A stretch of 64,000 bases of DNA from Spelaeicoccus albus. Lineage in GTDB: Bacteria; Actinomycetota; Actinomycetes; Actinomycetales; Brevibacteriaceae. The notes under the pieces are model-generated. The model had not been told where the DNA came from, searched no databases, and saw only the letters and a program-made list of their open reading frames with translations. Where the stretch lies: NCBI RefSeq assembly GCF_013409065.1, contig NZ_JACBZP010000001.1, positions 1,860,001 to 1,924,000 of the forward strand. Reading direction: 5' to 3'. Position numbers and translations under genes: made by a program. Below, piece after piece: positions 10,207 through 17,858 of the stretch; position 1 is the first letter of the stretch, and every line of letters starts with the position of its first letter.

Positions 10207-10704
10207 ATGACAACGATGTTCATAGCCCTCCACGCCACAGCCGCCTCGGGCGTCGTGCTGTTGGCGCCCATCCAAATCATTCGCAAGAAGAAGGATGCCC
10301 GCCACAAGCTGATCGGACGCTCGTGGGTAATTCTCATGTATCTCGTATGCGCGAGCGGCATGTTCATTTACACGCTCACGGGGTCGTTCACGGTATTTCA
10401 CGCCCTGGCGATATTCACATTCGGCACTACCACCGTCGGTGTGATGGCGATCCGCAAGGGGAAAGTCCGTCGGCACATCTTCATGATGGTCGGGTCGTGG
10501 CTTGGTGCGCTGACGGCCGGACTCTTTGCCGCGATCGTTCCCGGCCGGGAGATCCCGTCCTTGGCGGTCAGCGACCCGGGCCTGCTATGGACGATCATCG
10601 CCGTGATTCTCGTGGCGATCACCGGCTGGGCCGTCTACGTCCTGCGCTTTGCCCCCGTCCGGCCGCGGACGTCAAAACGACCACGGCTGGCGAAAGCCGC
10701 GTGA
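10207..10704 (+). CDS. DUF2306-like small integral membrane protein
   Basis: This 165-aa protein has about four to five hydrophobic segments. It starts with FIALHATAASGVVLLAPIQ, then has a basic loop RKKKDARHKLIGRSW that resembles the DUF2306 family (His near the start, HR/HK-x-x-GR loop). Two further TM helices follow (IFTFGTTTVGVMAI; FMMVGSWLGALTAGLFAA), and a last one (LLWTIIAVILVAITGWAVYVL) precedes a basic tail. The function of the family is not established. It is probably regulated by the divergent MerR-like protein. Confidence 0.65.
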   Translation: MTTMFIALHATAASGVVLLAPIQIIRKKKDARHKLIGRSWVILMYLVCASGMFIYTLTGSFTVFHALAIFTFGTTTVGVMAIRKGKVRRHIFMMVGSWLGALTAGLFAAIVPGREIPSLAVSDPGLLWTIIAVILVAITGWAVYVLRFAPVRPRTSKRPRLAKAA

Positions 10705-10729
10705 ACGCCGATCCGGGCACGGGCTCGGG

Positions 10730-11158
10730 TCATGCGCCAGGAGCGTGGGCCTTTCCTTGTTGCAGGATCCGGATGGCATTGCCAAAGGGATCTCTCACGC
10801 CCATATCAATGCCGTAAAAGTGCTCGGTGGGCTCTTGAGTAAAATCCGTGACGCCCCGCTCGCGGAGAGTTTTGTACAGCGCGTGCGCATCGTCAGTGAC
10901 GAAGACGAGCCCTCCCAGAGCACCCTTGGCAATCAACTCGCGGAGCTGAGCTGCGGTTTGTTCGTCGTGAATCGGCGGACCCGGTTGCTCCAGAGAGATC
11001 TCGGTGGCGCCATTGCCGGGAACGCGAACGGTCAGCCATCGATACTCACCCTGCTTCACGTCGTTGCCCTTCTCCAGGCCCAGCTTGGTGACGTAAAAAT
11101 CCAGCGCCTCCTCCTTGTCCAGTACGTAAATGGAAGTGACGTTCAGCGCAGTGATCAT
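10730..11158 (-). CDS. VOC (glyoxalase/bleomycin-resistance fold) protein
   Basis: This 142-aa protein has two beta-alpha-beta-beta-beta modules. The first starts ITALNVTSIYVLDKEEALDFYVTKLG and the second ends FYGIDMGVRDPFGNAIRILQQ, the usual VOC C-terminal strand in which Asp/Asn replaces one metal ligand. E in TEISLEQPG and the residues around HFYGIDMGV are candidate metal ligands. The product may be a detoxification enzyme or binding protein; the substrate is unknown. The gene sits 32 bp downstream of a truncated AraC gene on the same strand, a pairing that looks like a former regulator-target unit. Confidence 0.75.
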   Translation of the reverse strand: MITALNVTSIYVLDKEEALDFYVTKLGLEKGNDVKQGEYRWLTVRVPGNGATEISLEQPGPPIHDEQTAAQLRELIAKGALGGLVFVTDDAHALYKTLRERGVTDFTQEPTEHFYGIDMGVRDPFGNAIRILQQGKAHAPGA

Positions 11159-11190
11159 CGTGTCCTCGGAATCGGTTGTCGCGAATGTTC

Positions 11191-11541
11191 TCAGATCTTA
11201 CGTCGTCGCTCAATGCAGCGACTTATCCAAACGTGCTGTCTTGCGATGCCGGGCGACTTTCGCCATTCCGAGGTCGCATGACCGCGCGCTGGACGCAGTG
11301 CGGCGGTCACCGTACGGTCAGTCTCGCGGAGCAGAAACATCGAGCGCTCGACACGCCGGCGCTGCAAGTAGCGATGAGGCGGCTCGCCAAAGACTAAGCG
11401 AAAGCAGCGACTGAAATGAGCGGGGGACATATGAGCCACGGCGGCCACCGCGCGCACGTCGAGTGGTCCGCCGTACGCGCGATCCATCGCGTCCCGGGCA
11501 CGTAACAGTCGTCGGCTGCGATCTTCTGCGTAGCGGCTCAC
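11191..11541 (-). pseudogene. AraC-family regulator, truncated in the second helix-turn-helix
   Basis: Residues 1-78 are a good AraC/XylS DNA-binding start: PLDVRAVAAVAHMSPAHFSRCFR, then GEPPHRYLQRRRVERSMFLLRETDRTVT. At this point the family continues with the second HTH (a VGF-S-L-G-x-FSRTF pattern), but here the frame runs into AALRPARGHATSEWRKSPG and a basic tail of no recognisable similarity. The total is 116 aa. The second DNA-binding helix is therefore missing, probably through a deletion or frameshift around 11300. It could still make a shortened protein, but normal operator binding would be lost. The neighbouring VOC gene may be its former target. Confidence 0.6.
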
Positions 11542-11637
11542 CCGGTAAGACTACGAGAACGGAGCCCGGATAGCCCGCGGCCGCCGGCGGGAAGAAAATC
11601 CGAGCCGCCCCGCGCTCTTCCGGTCTAGGGTTGGCGC

Positions 11638-12369
11638 ATGGACGCAGAGCTGACCGGCGGAAACATGAATCGCGTCCGGCGAAGCGGCGACACGGTGCTT
11701 CGCGATGCGGGGCCCTGGACGCCGACGGTGCACCGGTATCTCGAATACCTCGCCCGGGCCGGTATCGATTGGGCGCCGCGGCCGCTGGGCATCGAGGGTG
11801 ATCGGGAGCGCCTGACCTTCATCGACGGCGTCGTTCCGGTCTATCCGCTGCCCGGCTGGGTGTGGGACGACGGGGTGCTGCGGGACGGTGCTCGCCGGCT
11901 GCGCCTGCTGCACGAGGCAAGTATCGGCTTTCCGATGGACGGCGCAGTGTGGCAATCGACGGCGAAGATCCCGGCCGAAGTCATCTGTGTGGGCGATTTC
12001 GCACCGCATAATCTGGTCTTTCGCGACGGGGTGATCGTCGGAGCCATCGATTTCGACATGTGTGCGCCGGGCCCGCGTCTCTGGGACATCGCCCATTTCG
12101 CAACGCGCGCCGTGCCGCTGACCGCACTGACGCCGGACGGCGCTCCGGGACGAGGCGAGGCCCGGCGCCGCGTGGATATCCTGCTTCGCGCGTACGGCTC
12201 CGAGGCGACCTGGGACGACGTCCTGCGCATTGCCGTCATCAGGCTCGTCGATCTGGCGCGGATGTCTCGCCGGAAGGCGGCGGAACTGTCAAAGCCGCAT
12301 TTGCGCGGCGATGCCGACGGGTACGAGCGGGACGCCGACTATCTCGCGGGTTTGCGGCAAGACGGCTGA
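11638..12369 (+). CDS. Aminoglycoside phosphotransferase (APH)-fold kinase
   Basis: This 243-aa protein belongs to the APH/choline-kinase fold. It has the catalytic loop VGDFAPHNLVF (a Brenner-type motif with the D and N positions kept; the usual HGD is VGD) and the metal-binding AIDFDMCAPGPRLWDIAHF. The N-terminal lobe is short: TVLRDAGPWTPTVHRYLEYL. The substrate cannot be told from sequence. Many such small APH proteins are not antibiotic-resistance enzymes, so resistance should not be assumed. It is convergent with glgX, 40 bp away. Confidence 0.7.
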   Translation: MDAELTGGNMNRVRRSGDTVLRDAGPWTPTVHRYLEYLARAGIDWAPRPLGIEGDRERLTFIDGVVPVYPLPGWVWDDGVLRDGARRLRLLHEASIGFPMDGAVWQSTAKIPAEVICVGDFAPHNLVFRDGVIVGAIDFDMCAPGPRLWDIAHFATRAVPLTALTPDGAPGRGEARRRVDILLRAYGSEATWDDVLRIAVIRLVDLARMSRRKAAELSKPHLRGDADGYERDADYLAGLRQDG

Positions 12370-12409
12370 CGACACGGGGGCTTGCGGGCACCGAACGGCC
12401 GGCCGATAG

Positions 12410-14578
12410 CTAGCGTTGCCCGCCTCGTCCGGCCAGCGACGCTTGCACCGAATGGTCCGGTTCCTCTTCGTCGTCGCCGTGAGCGCGCAACACGATGAGC
12501 GATTTGCCGCCCAAGGTGAGCGAGCCGTTCGCCTGACATTCGGTGCCGACGTCGACACTGCCGGATGTGTCGATCACTACGGACCAGGCGGGAGCATAAT
12601 CGTCGCCGGGGAGCGTGAAGTTCACTCCGTCGTCGTGCGCGTTGAAGAACAACATGAAATGGTCGTCCCGGATTGCTTCGCCGCGCCAATTGACCCCGCG
12701 GATGCCGTCGCCGTTGAGGAAGACGCCGATCGACCGCTCGAAGCCGGAATCCCAGTCGTCGGTGATCATCTCGGCACCGTCCGGGTTCAGCCAGACGAGG
12801 TCGGGCAACGGATCGCCCGTGCTGCTGCGCACCGGCCGGCCGTCGAAGAAGCGGCTGCGGCGGAACGTGGGATGGTCGGTGCGCAGTTTCGCCACGGCGG
12901 CAGTGAATTCGATGAGCGGGGAGTCGGCGTTCTCCCAGTCGATCCACGTGAGCTCATTGTCCTGGCAATACGCGTTGTTGTTGCCGTTCTGGGTGCGTCC
13001 GAGCTCGTCGCCGTGCGAAATCATCGGCACGCCTTGCGAGAGCAGGAGCGTTGCCAGGAAGTTGCGTTGTTGGCGGGCTCGAAGCGCGTTGATCTCCTCG
13101 TCATCGGTCTGGCCCTCGACGCCGCAGTTCCACGAGCGGTTGTCATCGGCTCCGTCGTTGTTGTCTTCGCCATTGGATTCGTTGTGCTTGTCGTTGTATG
13201 ACACCAGGTCGGCCATGGTGAAGCCGTCGTGAGCCGTGACGAAATTGATCGAGGCGAACGGACGTCGTCCGGAATTTTCGTACAGGTCCGACGAGCCGGA
13301 GATGCGGGAGGCGAATTCGCCGATGGTCGCCGGTACGCCGCGCCAGAAATCGCGGATCGAGTCGCGGAATTTGCCGTTCCATTCGGTCCAGAGCGGCGGA
13401 AAGTTGCCGACCTGGTAGCCGCCCGGGCCGACGTCCCACGGTTCGGCAATGAGTTTGACCTGCGAAACGATCGGGTCCTGCTGGACCATTTCAAAGAACG
13501 TGGAGAGCCTGTCGACGTCGTAGAACTCGCGGGCAAGGGCCGATGCCAGGTCGAATCGGAAGCCGTCGACGTGCATTTCGGTGACCCAATAGCGCAGCGA
13601 ATCCATCAGTAGCTGGAGCGTGTGCGGTTGCCGGACGTTGAGAGTGTTGCCGGTGCCGGTGTAGTCCATATAGTGTTGCGGGTCGTCGTCGACGGTGCGG
13701 TAATAGTGCAGATTGTCGATGCCGCGGAAAGAAAGCGTCGGCCCGAGATCGTTGCCCTCGGCCGTGTGATTGTAGACCACGTCGAGGATGACCTCGATGC
13801 CCTTGTCATGCAGGGTGCGGACCATCGATTTGAACTCCTGCACCTGCTGGCCGGCATCACCCGTGGACGAGTACCGGTTGTGCGGGGCGAAGAAGCCGAT
13901 CGTGTTGTAGCCCCAGTAATTGGTCAGGCCCTGCTGAGCGAGGGTGTCGTCGTTGACGAACTGGTGGACGGGCATGAGCTCGATTGCGGTGACGCCGAGC
14001 TTGTGCAAATGCGCGATCACCGATGGGTGGGCGACTCCTGCGTACGTGCCGCGCTGTTCCTCGGGGACGTCCGGATGCAAGGCGGTCAGGCCCTTGACGT
14101 GGGCTTCGTAAATGATGCTCTGGTAGTACGGAGTCTTTGGAGCGCGGTCGCCGTGCCAGTCGAAGAACGGATTGATGACGACGCCGTGCATAGTATTGGC
14201 TGCCGAATCGTCATCGTTACGGCTCGTCGGATCCCCGAAATCGTAGGAAAACATGGGCTGGCCCCACTCGATCTCGCCCGCTACCGATTTGGCGTACGGG
14301 TCGAGGAGGAGCTTGTTCGGATTACAACGGAGCCCGTTCTCGGGCTCGTACGGCCCATCCACTCGATAGCCATAGTGTTGGCCGGGCTCGATCTGCGGAA
14401 TATAGCAATGCCAGACATACGCGTCGCACTCGGTGACGGCGATGCGCTCTTCGCCGCCGTCATCGTCGAACAAGCACAGCTCGACCGACTCCGCGGCCTC
14501 GCTGTACAACGCGAAATTCGTGCCCGAACCGTCGAAAGTGGCACCCAACGGATAAGGCGTTCCCGGCTGAACTTCCAA
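12410..14578 (-). CDS. glgX: Glycogen debranching enzyme (isoamylase-type, GH13_11)
   Basis: GlgX/TreX hydrolyses alpha-1,6 branches of glycogen and feeds linear maltodextrin to TreY or phosphorylase. The 722-aa protein begins with the CBM48 region GTPYPLGATFDGSGTNFALYS. The barrel motifs are VILDVVYNHTAEGN, DGFRFDLASALAREF with the nucleophile Asp, LIAEPWDVGPGGYQVG with the acid/base Glu, and FVTAHDGFTMADLV. The only start fitting the conserved N-terminus is a TTG at 14578, preceded 4-5 bp upstream by AGGAGG. It completes the TreXYZ-like route together with treY and treZ, although it is not in their operon. Confidence 0.93.
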   Translation of the reverse strand: MEVQPGTPYPLGATFDGSGTNFALYSEAAESVELCLFDDDGGEERIAVTECDAYVWHCYIPQIEPGQHYGYRVDGPYEPENGLRCNPNKLLLDPYAKSVAGEIEWGQPMFSYDFGDPTSRNDDDSAANTMHGVVINPFFDWHGDRAPKTPYYQSIIYEAHVKGLTALHPDVPEEQRGTYAGVAHPSVIAHLHKLGVTAIELMPVHQFVNDDTLAQQGLTNYWGYNTIGFFAPHNRYSSTGDAGQQVQEFKSMVRTLHDKGIEVILDVVYNHTAEGNDLGPTLSFRGIDNLHYYRTVDDDPQHYMDYTGTGNTLNVRQPHTLQLLMDSLRYWVTEMHVDGFRFDLASALAREFYDVDRLSTFFEMVQQDPIVSQVKLIAEPWDVGPGGYQVGNFPPLWTEWNGKFRDSIRDFWRGVPATIGEFASRISGSSDLYENSGRRPFASINFVTAHDGFTMADLVSYNDKHNESNGEDNNDGADDNRSWNCGVEGQTDDEEINALRARQQRNFLATLLLSQGVPMISHGDELGRTQNGNNNAYCQDNELTWIDWENADSPLIEFTAAVAKLRTDHPTFRRSRFFDGRPVRSSTGDPLPDLVWLNPDGAEMITDDWDSGFERSIGVFLNGDGIRGVNWRGEAIRDDHFMLFFNAHDDGVNFTLPGDDYAPAWSVVIDTSGSVDVGTECQANGSLTLGGKSLIVLRAHGDDEEEPDHSVQASLAGRGGQR

Positions 14579-14717
14579 CGATCCTCCTGGTATCGACGAT
14601 GCAAGACCCTAGGCAACCTTACTCGGTAGTAACCTTCGTCCGGTGCAGCGCGAACGGTACCGGCCGGCGGCAGGGCCCCGGATGCACGCCGGAGCGAAGC
14701 ATGTAAAACTATGAAGG

Positions 14718-14746
14718 CGGCGTCCGGCGTGAACGTCCGGACGCCG
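14718..14746 (+). other. Hairpin immediately upstream of tRNA-Ser
   Basis: CGGCGTCCGG (14718-14727) pairs with CCGGACGCCG (14737-14746) around a 9-nt loop. It ends one base before the mature 5' end of the tRNA. It may be part of the tRNA precursor leader or a terminator-like structure; there is no T-run. Confidence 0.4.
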
Positions 14747-14747
14747 G

Positions 14748-14837
14748 GGAGAGCTGACCGAGCGGCCGAAGGTGGCGGTCTTGAAAACCGCTGTGCAGGT
14801 GATCCCTGCACCGAGGGTTCGAATCCCTCGCTCTCCG
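14748..14837 (+). tRNA. tRNA-Ser (anticodon TGA)
   Basis: A class II tRNA with acceptor stem GGAGAGC/GCTCTCC and a long variable arm (GTGCAGG...CCTGCAC). The T arm has GGTTCGAATCC. The anticodon loop is CTTGAAA, giving UGA, which reads UCA serine codons. G is the discriminator base. The 3' CCA is not encoded (CCG follows). An IS110-type element begins about 70 bp downstream. Confidence 0.95.
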
Positions 14838-14845
14838 CCGCAGGC

Positions 14846-14895
14846 GCCGCACCGCACCCCGTACCGTGCCTCATGCCGCACCGCGCCCCGTACCG
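14846..14895. repeat. Two direct repeats between tRNA-Ser and the IS element
   Basis: A 21-bp unit starting GCCGCACCGC and ending CCCCGTACCG occurs at 14846-14866 and 14875-14895 with one A/G difference. No gene is present here. It may be a slippage product or part of an IS insertion footprint. Confidence 0.6.
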
Positions 14896-14917
14896 CACCG
14901 ACACTTCTATGGTTGTG

Positions 14918-15961
14918 TCAAGCGGTGATGTGTTCGAGGTTTCGGTAGATTTCTCGGGCTATGTAGCGTTTGAGGCTTCGGTGGATGTCGCGGTTGCTGG
15001 CGTCGTGGGTGGTGCGTTTGTCGCGGTATGCCTGGGTGGCGGGGTCGTGGGCGAGTCGGGTCATGGCGATGCGGTGGAGTGCTGAGTTGAGTTGCCGGTC
15101 GCCGTAGCGTGATAGCCGGTGTCGGGTGGTGTTGCCGGAGGATGCTGGTAATGGGGCGGTGCCGGCGAGTTTGGCGAATGCGGCTTCGGTGCGGATGCGG
15201 CCGTGGTGGGAGTAGGCGTTGAGGATTTTCGCGCCGTTGATGGGGCCGACGCCGTTGATGTCGAGGAGGGCTGGCGTGGTGTCGGTGATGATGGTGGCCA
15301 GGCGTTCTCGGTTGGCGGCGAGTTCGGCGGTGAGGTGGTGGATTTCTTTGGCTATGCGGCGGGCTTCGTCGCGGCAGGTGGTGGTGTCGAGGTCGTCGGT
15401 GGTTCGGGTTCGCCAGGCGGCGATGGTGGTGATTTGAGCGTTGGTGATGCCGGTGCGGGCGTCGATGCCGAGGTTGGTGTCGCGGCATAGCGCGGTGAGT
15501 GAGTTTTTCAGCCGGGTGCGGTGGGCGTCGAGGCGTAGGCGGGCGGCGAGGAGCACTGCCAGGGCGTGGCGGGCGCCTGGCGCGCGGGGTGTGATGAGCT
15601 GGTCGGTGTCGGTGCCCAGAATCCCGCGGGCAGCGGTGCGGGCGTCGATGTTGTCGGTCTTACCGGTACCGACTCGGCTGGTTTTGGCTGGTGGGCGCAC
15701 TTCGGTCACTTGCAGGCCGGCGTCGGCCAGCAGGAGGGCCAGTTGGCGCCCGTAGGAGCCGGTTCCCTCGCAGGCGATCAACACGGTGCCGGTGACTTGG
15801 CTGATCCAGGTCAGGGCTCGGGCTAGTCCGGCCGGGTGGGTCGGGAACGTTTTCGTTTTCTCAATGCCGCCGGTGCGGGCGTTGACGAGGGCATAGGTGT
15901 GCGTGCGGGCGTGGGTGTCCACGCCGATGACATGATCGTAGGTGTCTGCGACGATAGTCAT
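14918..15961 (-). CDS. IS110-family transposase (DEDD recombinase)
   Basis: This 347-aa protein has an N-terminal RuvC-like DEDD domain: VIGVDTHARTHTYALVN with the first Asp, IACEGTGSYGRQLA with the Glu, and VGTGKTDNIDARTAAR with the following Asp residues. The C-terminal Transposase_20 domain contains INGVGPINGAKILN (a helix-hairpin-helix-like stretch), FAKLAGTAPLPASSGNTTRHRLS with the conserved Ser, and HRIAMTRL. The ATG at 15961 was chosen for its GAAGGAG Shine-Dalgarno and because it opens directly into the domain. The gene appears intact and may be functional. Confidence 0.93.
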   Translation of the reverse strand: MTIVADTYDHVIGVDTHARTHTYALVNARTGGIEKTKTFPTHPAGLARALTWISQVTGTVLIACEGTGSYGRQLALLLADAGLQVTEVRPPAKTSRVGTGKTDNIDARTAARGILGTDTDQLITPRAPGARHALAVLLAARLRLDAHRTRLKNSLTALCRDTNLGIDARTGITNAQITTIAAWRTRTTDDLDTTTCRDEARRIAKEIHHLTAELAANRERLATIITDTTPALLDINGVGPINGAKILNAYSHHGRIRTEAAFAKLAGTAPLPASSGNTTRHRLSRYGDRQLNSALHRIAMTRLAHDPATQAYRDKRTTHDASNRDIHRSLKRYIAREIYRNLEHITA

Positions 15962-16230
15962 GATGGTTACGTCTCCTTCACGGTTCGTGACTGTCACGGT
16001 GCCGGTCTGGAAATAGTGTGTGGAGGCATCTCCTTTAAGGGCCACACCCCCACATACGGGGTGGGCATACTTCTATCAAGCCTTCGACACGGTCAGGCCG
16101 GCACCGGCCTCTTATCGTGGTCAAGTCGACGCAAAGACACCTCAACAGAGGGGCCGAGTGGTGGAGAGACACGCCACAAGAGACCAGTTACCAGCCTGCC
16201 AGCTAACAACCAGGCCAGCCACACACCAGT
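15962..16230 (-). ncRNA. Candidate bridge RNA region in the IS110 non-coding end
   Basis: IS110 elements are known to express a structured bridge (seek) RNA from a non-coding end, and that RNA base-pairs with target and donor DNA. In this copy the ~270 bp upstream of the transposase has no plausible gene and contains small hairpins: CACCCC/GGGGTG at 16045-16063 and AGGCCG/CGGCCT at 16095-16110. This placement is inferred from the family layout. I could not fold it or match its guide loops to the flanks. Confidence 0.35.
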
Positions 16231-16234
16231 AAAG

Positions 16235-16289
16235 GAGTGGTGGCGAATGGCTGCGAAATCGGCGATTTCGCAGCCATTCGCCACCACTC
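16235..16289. repeat. Perfect 26-bp-arm palindrome, family copy A
   Basis: Arms 16235-16260 and 16264-16289 are fully complementary around a 3-nt centre (GGC). The arm begins GAGTGGTGGCGAATGGCTGC and ends GAAATC. It lies between the IS110 element and the codA stop at 16302, so on the minus strand it can act as the codA transcript terminator, though no T-run follows. Copy B is at 55756-55812 and a short relative is at 39378-39414. Confidence 0.9.
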
Positions 16290-16301
16290 GGCGGGGCGGA
16301 A

Positions 16302-17858
16302 CTACTGGGAGGCGGCCTCCTTGATCAGATCCGAGCACCGCTCGCCGATCATCATGGTCGTGATGTTCGGGTTCACCGTCGTGAGCTCCGGCATCACAGA
16401 GGCGTCGGCGACTCGCAGGCCCGTCACGCCCTTCACCCGCAGCTGCGGATCGAGCGGCGACCCTGCGTCGTCCGCCGCGCCCATCCGCACCGTGCCGGCC
16501 GGATGGTACACGGTGTTGTGGGTCTTGGCGATGTAGTCGGCGATCTCCTCATCGGTCTGTACGCCCGGCCCCGGATACAGCTCCCGCCCGGCCCACTCGG
16601 CCATGGCCGGCTGGGACACGATCTCGCGGGCTTTCTTGATCCCTGCGACCATGACGCGCATGTCGTGCGGATCCGAGAAGTAGTTCGGGTCGACCTTCGG
16701 CTTGTCCCGAAAGTCGATAGTGCGTAGCCGCACTGTGCCGCGGGAGCGGGCGTGCGTGACGTTCGGGGTCAGGCAGAAGCCGTTCTCCGTTGTCGGATAC
16801 CCCTGCCGGGCGGTGTGCATGTCGAACGGCACCGATCCGTAGTGGAACATGAGGTCGGGCCGAGACAGCCCGTCCTCGGTCGGAGTGAAGATGCCGATCT
16901 CCCACCACTGCGTCGATTCGGACACCATCGGCTGCTTGGCGTCCCACTGGATGACGCCCTCCGGATGGTCCTGCAGATTCGATCCGACGCCGGGGGAGTC
17001 GACGCGCACATCGATGCCGACCTCGCGCAGGTGGTCGGCCGGGCCGATACCCGACAGCATCAGCAGTTTCGGCGAATCGATAGCGCCGGCGCTGAGGATG
17101 ACTTCGCGCCTGGCCCCGATCGTGCGGCTGTGGATCAGGTCGGTATCGAGGACTTCGACGCCACGCGCGCGGCCGTCGTCGTCGATGACGATCTTCTTGG
17201 CCCGCAGCCCGGTGAGGACGTGCAGATTCTGCCGGTCAAGATTCGGGTGCAGATAGCTGACCGACGACGACGACCGGACGCCGTCCTCCCGGACATTGAT
17301 CTGAAAGAAGTTCGCACCGTTGACGACCGTCTCGTTGTCGTTGAACTGCACGCGCGGGATGCCTGTCTGCTCGCAGGCGTCCAGTAGCGCGACGCCGCAC
17401 GGGTCGACCGGCGGCACGTTGCGGATTCTGACGGGGCCGCTTCGGCCGTGGTGGTCGCCGGACTCGGAATTGTTTTCCAGACGGCGGTACAGCGGATACG
17501 TGTTCTCGGCGCGCCAGCCCTCGGCGCCGCGTGCCTCCCACTCGTCCAAGTCCTCGCGCGGGGCCCAGAACGCAATGCACGAGTTATGCGAGGAGCAGCC
17601 GCCCAACACCCGGGCGCGGGCATGACGCATGAACGAGTTTCCGTTCTTCTGCGGCTCGACCTGGTAATCCCAGTCGTACCCGGATTCGAGCAGCTCCATC
17701 CACCGCGACACCTGCAAAATCGCGGCGTCGTCGACGTCGGACGGTCCGGCCTCGATCAGCGCGACCTGAACGTCCGCGTCCTCACTCAGTCGGGACGCAA
17801 CGGCGGCCCCGCCTGAGCCGCCGCCAATGACGACGTAATCGAATTCGTTCTCGCTCAC
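16302..17858 (-). CDS. codA: Choline oxidase (GMC oxidoreductase)
   Basis: The 518-aa protein is a GMC flavoenzyme with N-terminal FAD motif DYVVIGGGSGGAAVASRL. It resembles Arthrobacter globiformis choline oxidase throughout, not the membrane-linked BetA dehydrogenase. It keeps GGCSSHNSCIAFWAPREDL (the His that is covalently linked to FAD in choline oxidase), QWWEIGIFTPTEDGL, HYGSVPFDM, HNTVYHPAGTVRMG (Val/Tyr/His of the active site) and TVNPNITTMMIGERC. It should oxidise choline to betaine aldehyde and on to glycine betaine with O2, giving H2O2. Its ATG overlaps the gbsA stop by 4 bp, making it the last gene of betT-gbsA-codA. A choline dehydrogenase label is the usual automatic alternative. 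Confidence 0.88.
   Translation of the reverse strand: MSENEFDYVVIGGGSGGAAVASRLSEDADVQVALIEAGPSDVDDAAILQVSRWMELLESGYDWDYQVEPQKNGNSFMRHARARVLGGCSSHNSCIAFWAPREDLDEWEARGAEGWRAENTYPLYRRLENNSESGDHHGRSGPVRIRNVPPVDPCGVALLDACEQTGIPRVQFNDNETVVNGANFFQINVREDGVRSSSSVSYLHPNLDRQNLHVLTGLRAKKIVIDDDGRARGVEVLDTDLIHSRTIGARREVILSAGAIDSPKLLMLSGIGPADHLREVGIDVRVDSPGVGSNLQDHPEGVIQWDAKQPMVSESTQWWEIGIFTPTEDGLSRPDLMFHYGSVPFDMHTARQGYPTTENGFCLTPNVTHARSRGTVRLRTIDFRDKPKVDPNYFSDPHDMRVMVAGIKKAREIVSQPAMAEWAGRELYPGPGVQTDEEIADYIAKTHNTVYHPAGTVRMGAADDAGSPLDPQLRVKGVTGLRVADASVMPELTTVNPNITTMMIGERCSDLIKEAASQ

Larger units (their letters stand above)
14905..16234 (-). mobile_element. IS110-family insertion sequence
   Basis: A single DEDD-type transposase gene has a short 3' flank and a ~270-bp non-coding 5' flank, the layout of the IS110 group. 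Exact ends are not certain because the family lacks clear inverted repeats. TGGTTGTGT near 14909 and the complement of ACACACCA near 16221-16228 are a weak imperfect pair. The element sits between tRNA-Ser(TGA) and a perfect palindrome at 16235-16289. No target duplication is visible, as expected for this family. Confidence 0.7.

Noticed and set aside
11638-12369. Aminoglycoside resistance gene
   Set aside because: Only the APH fold is visible; the catalytic motif differs from known resistance enzymes and the context gives no support.
16235-16289. CRISPR-like repeat
   Set aside because: The palindromes occur singly, far apart and without spacers or cas genes, so they are not an array.
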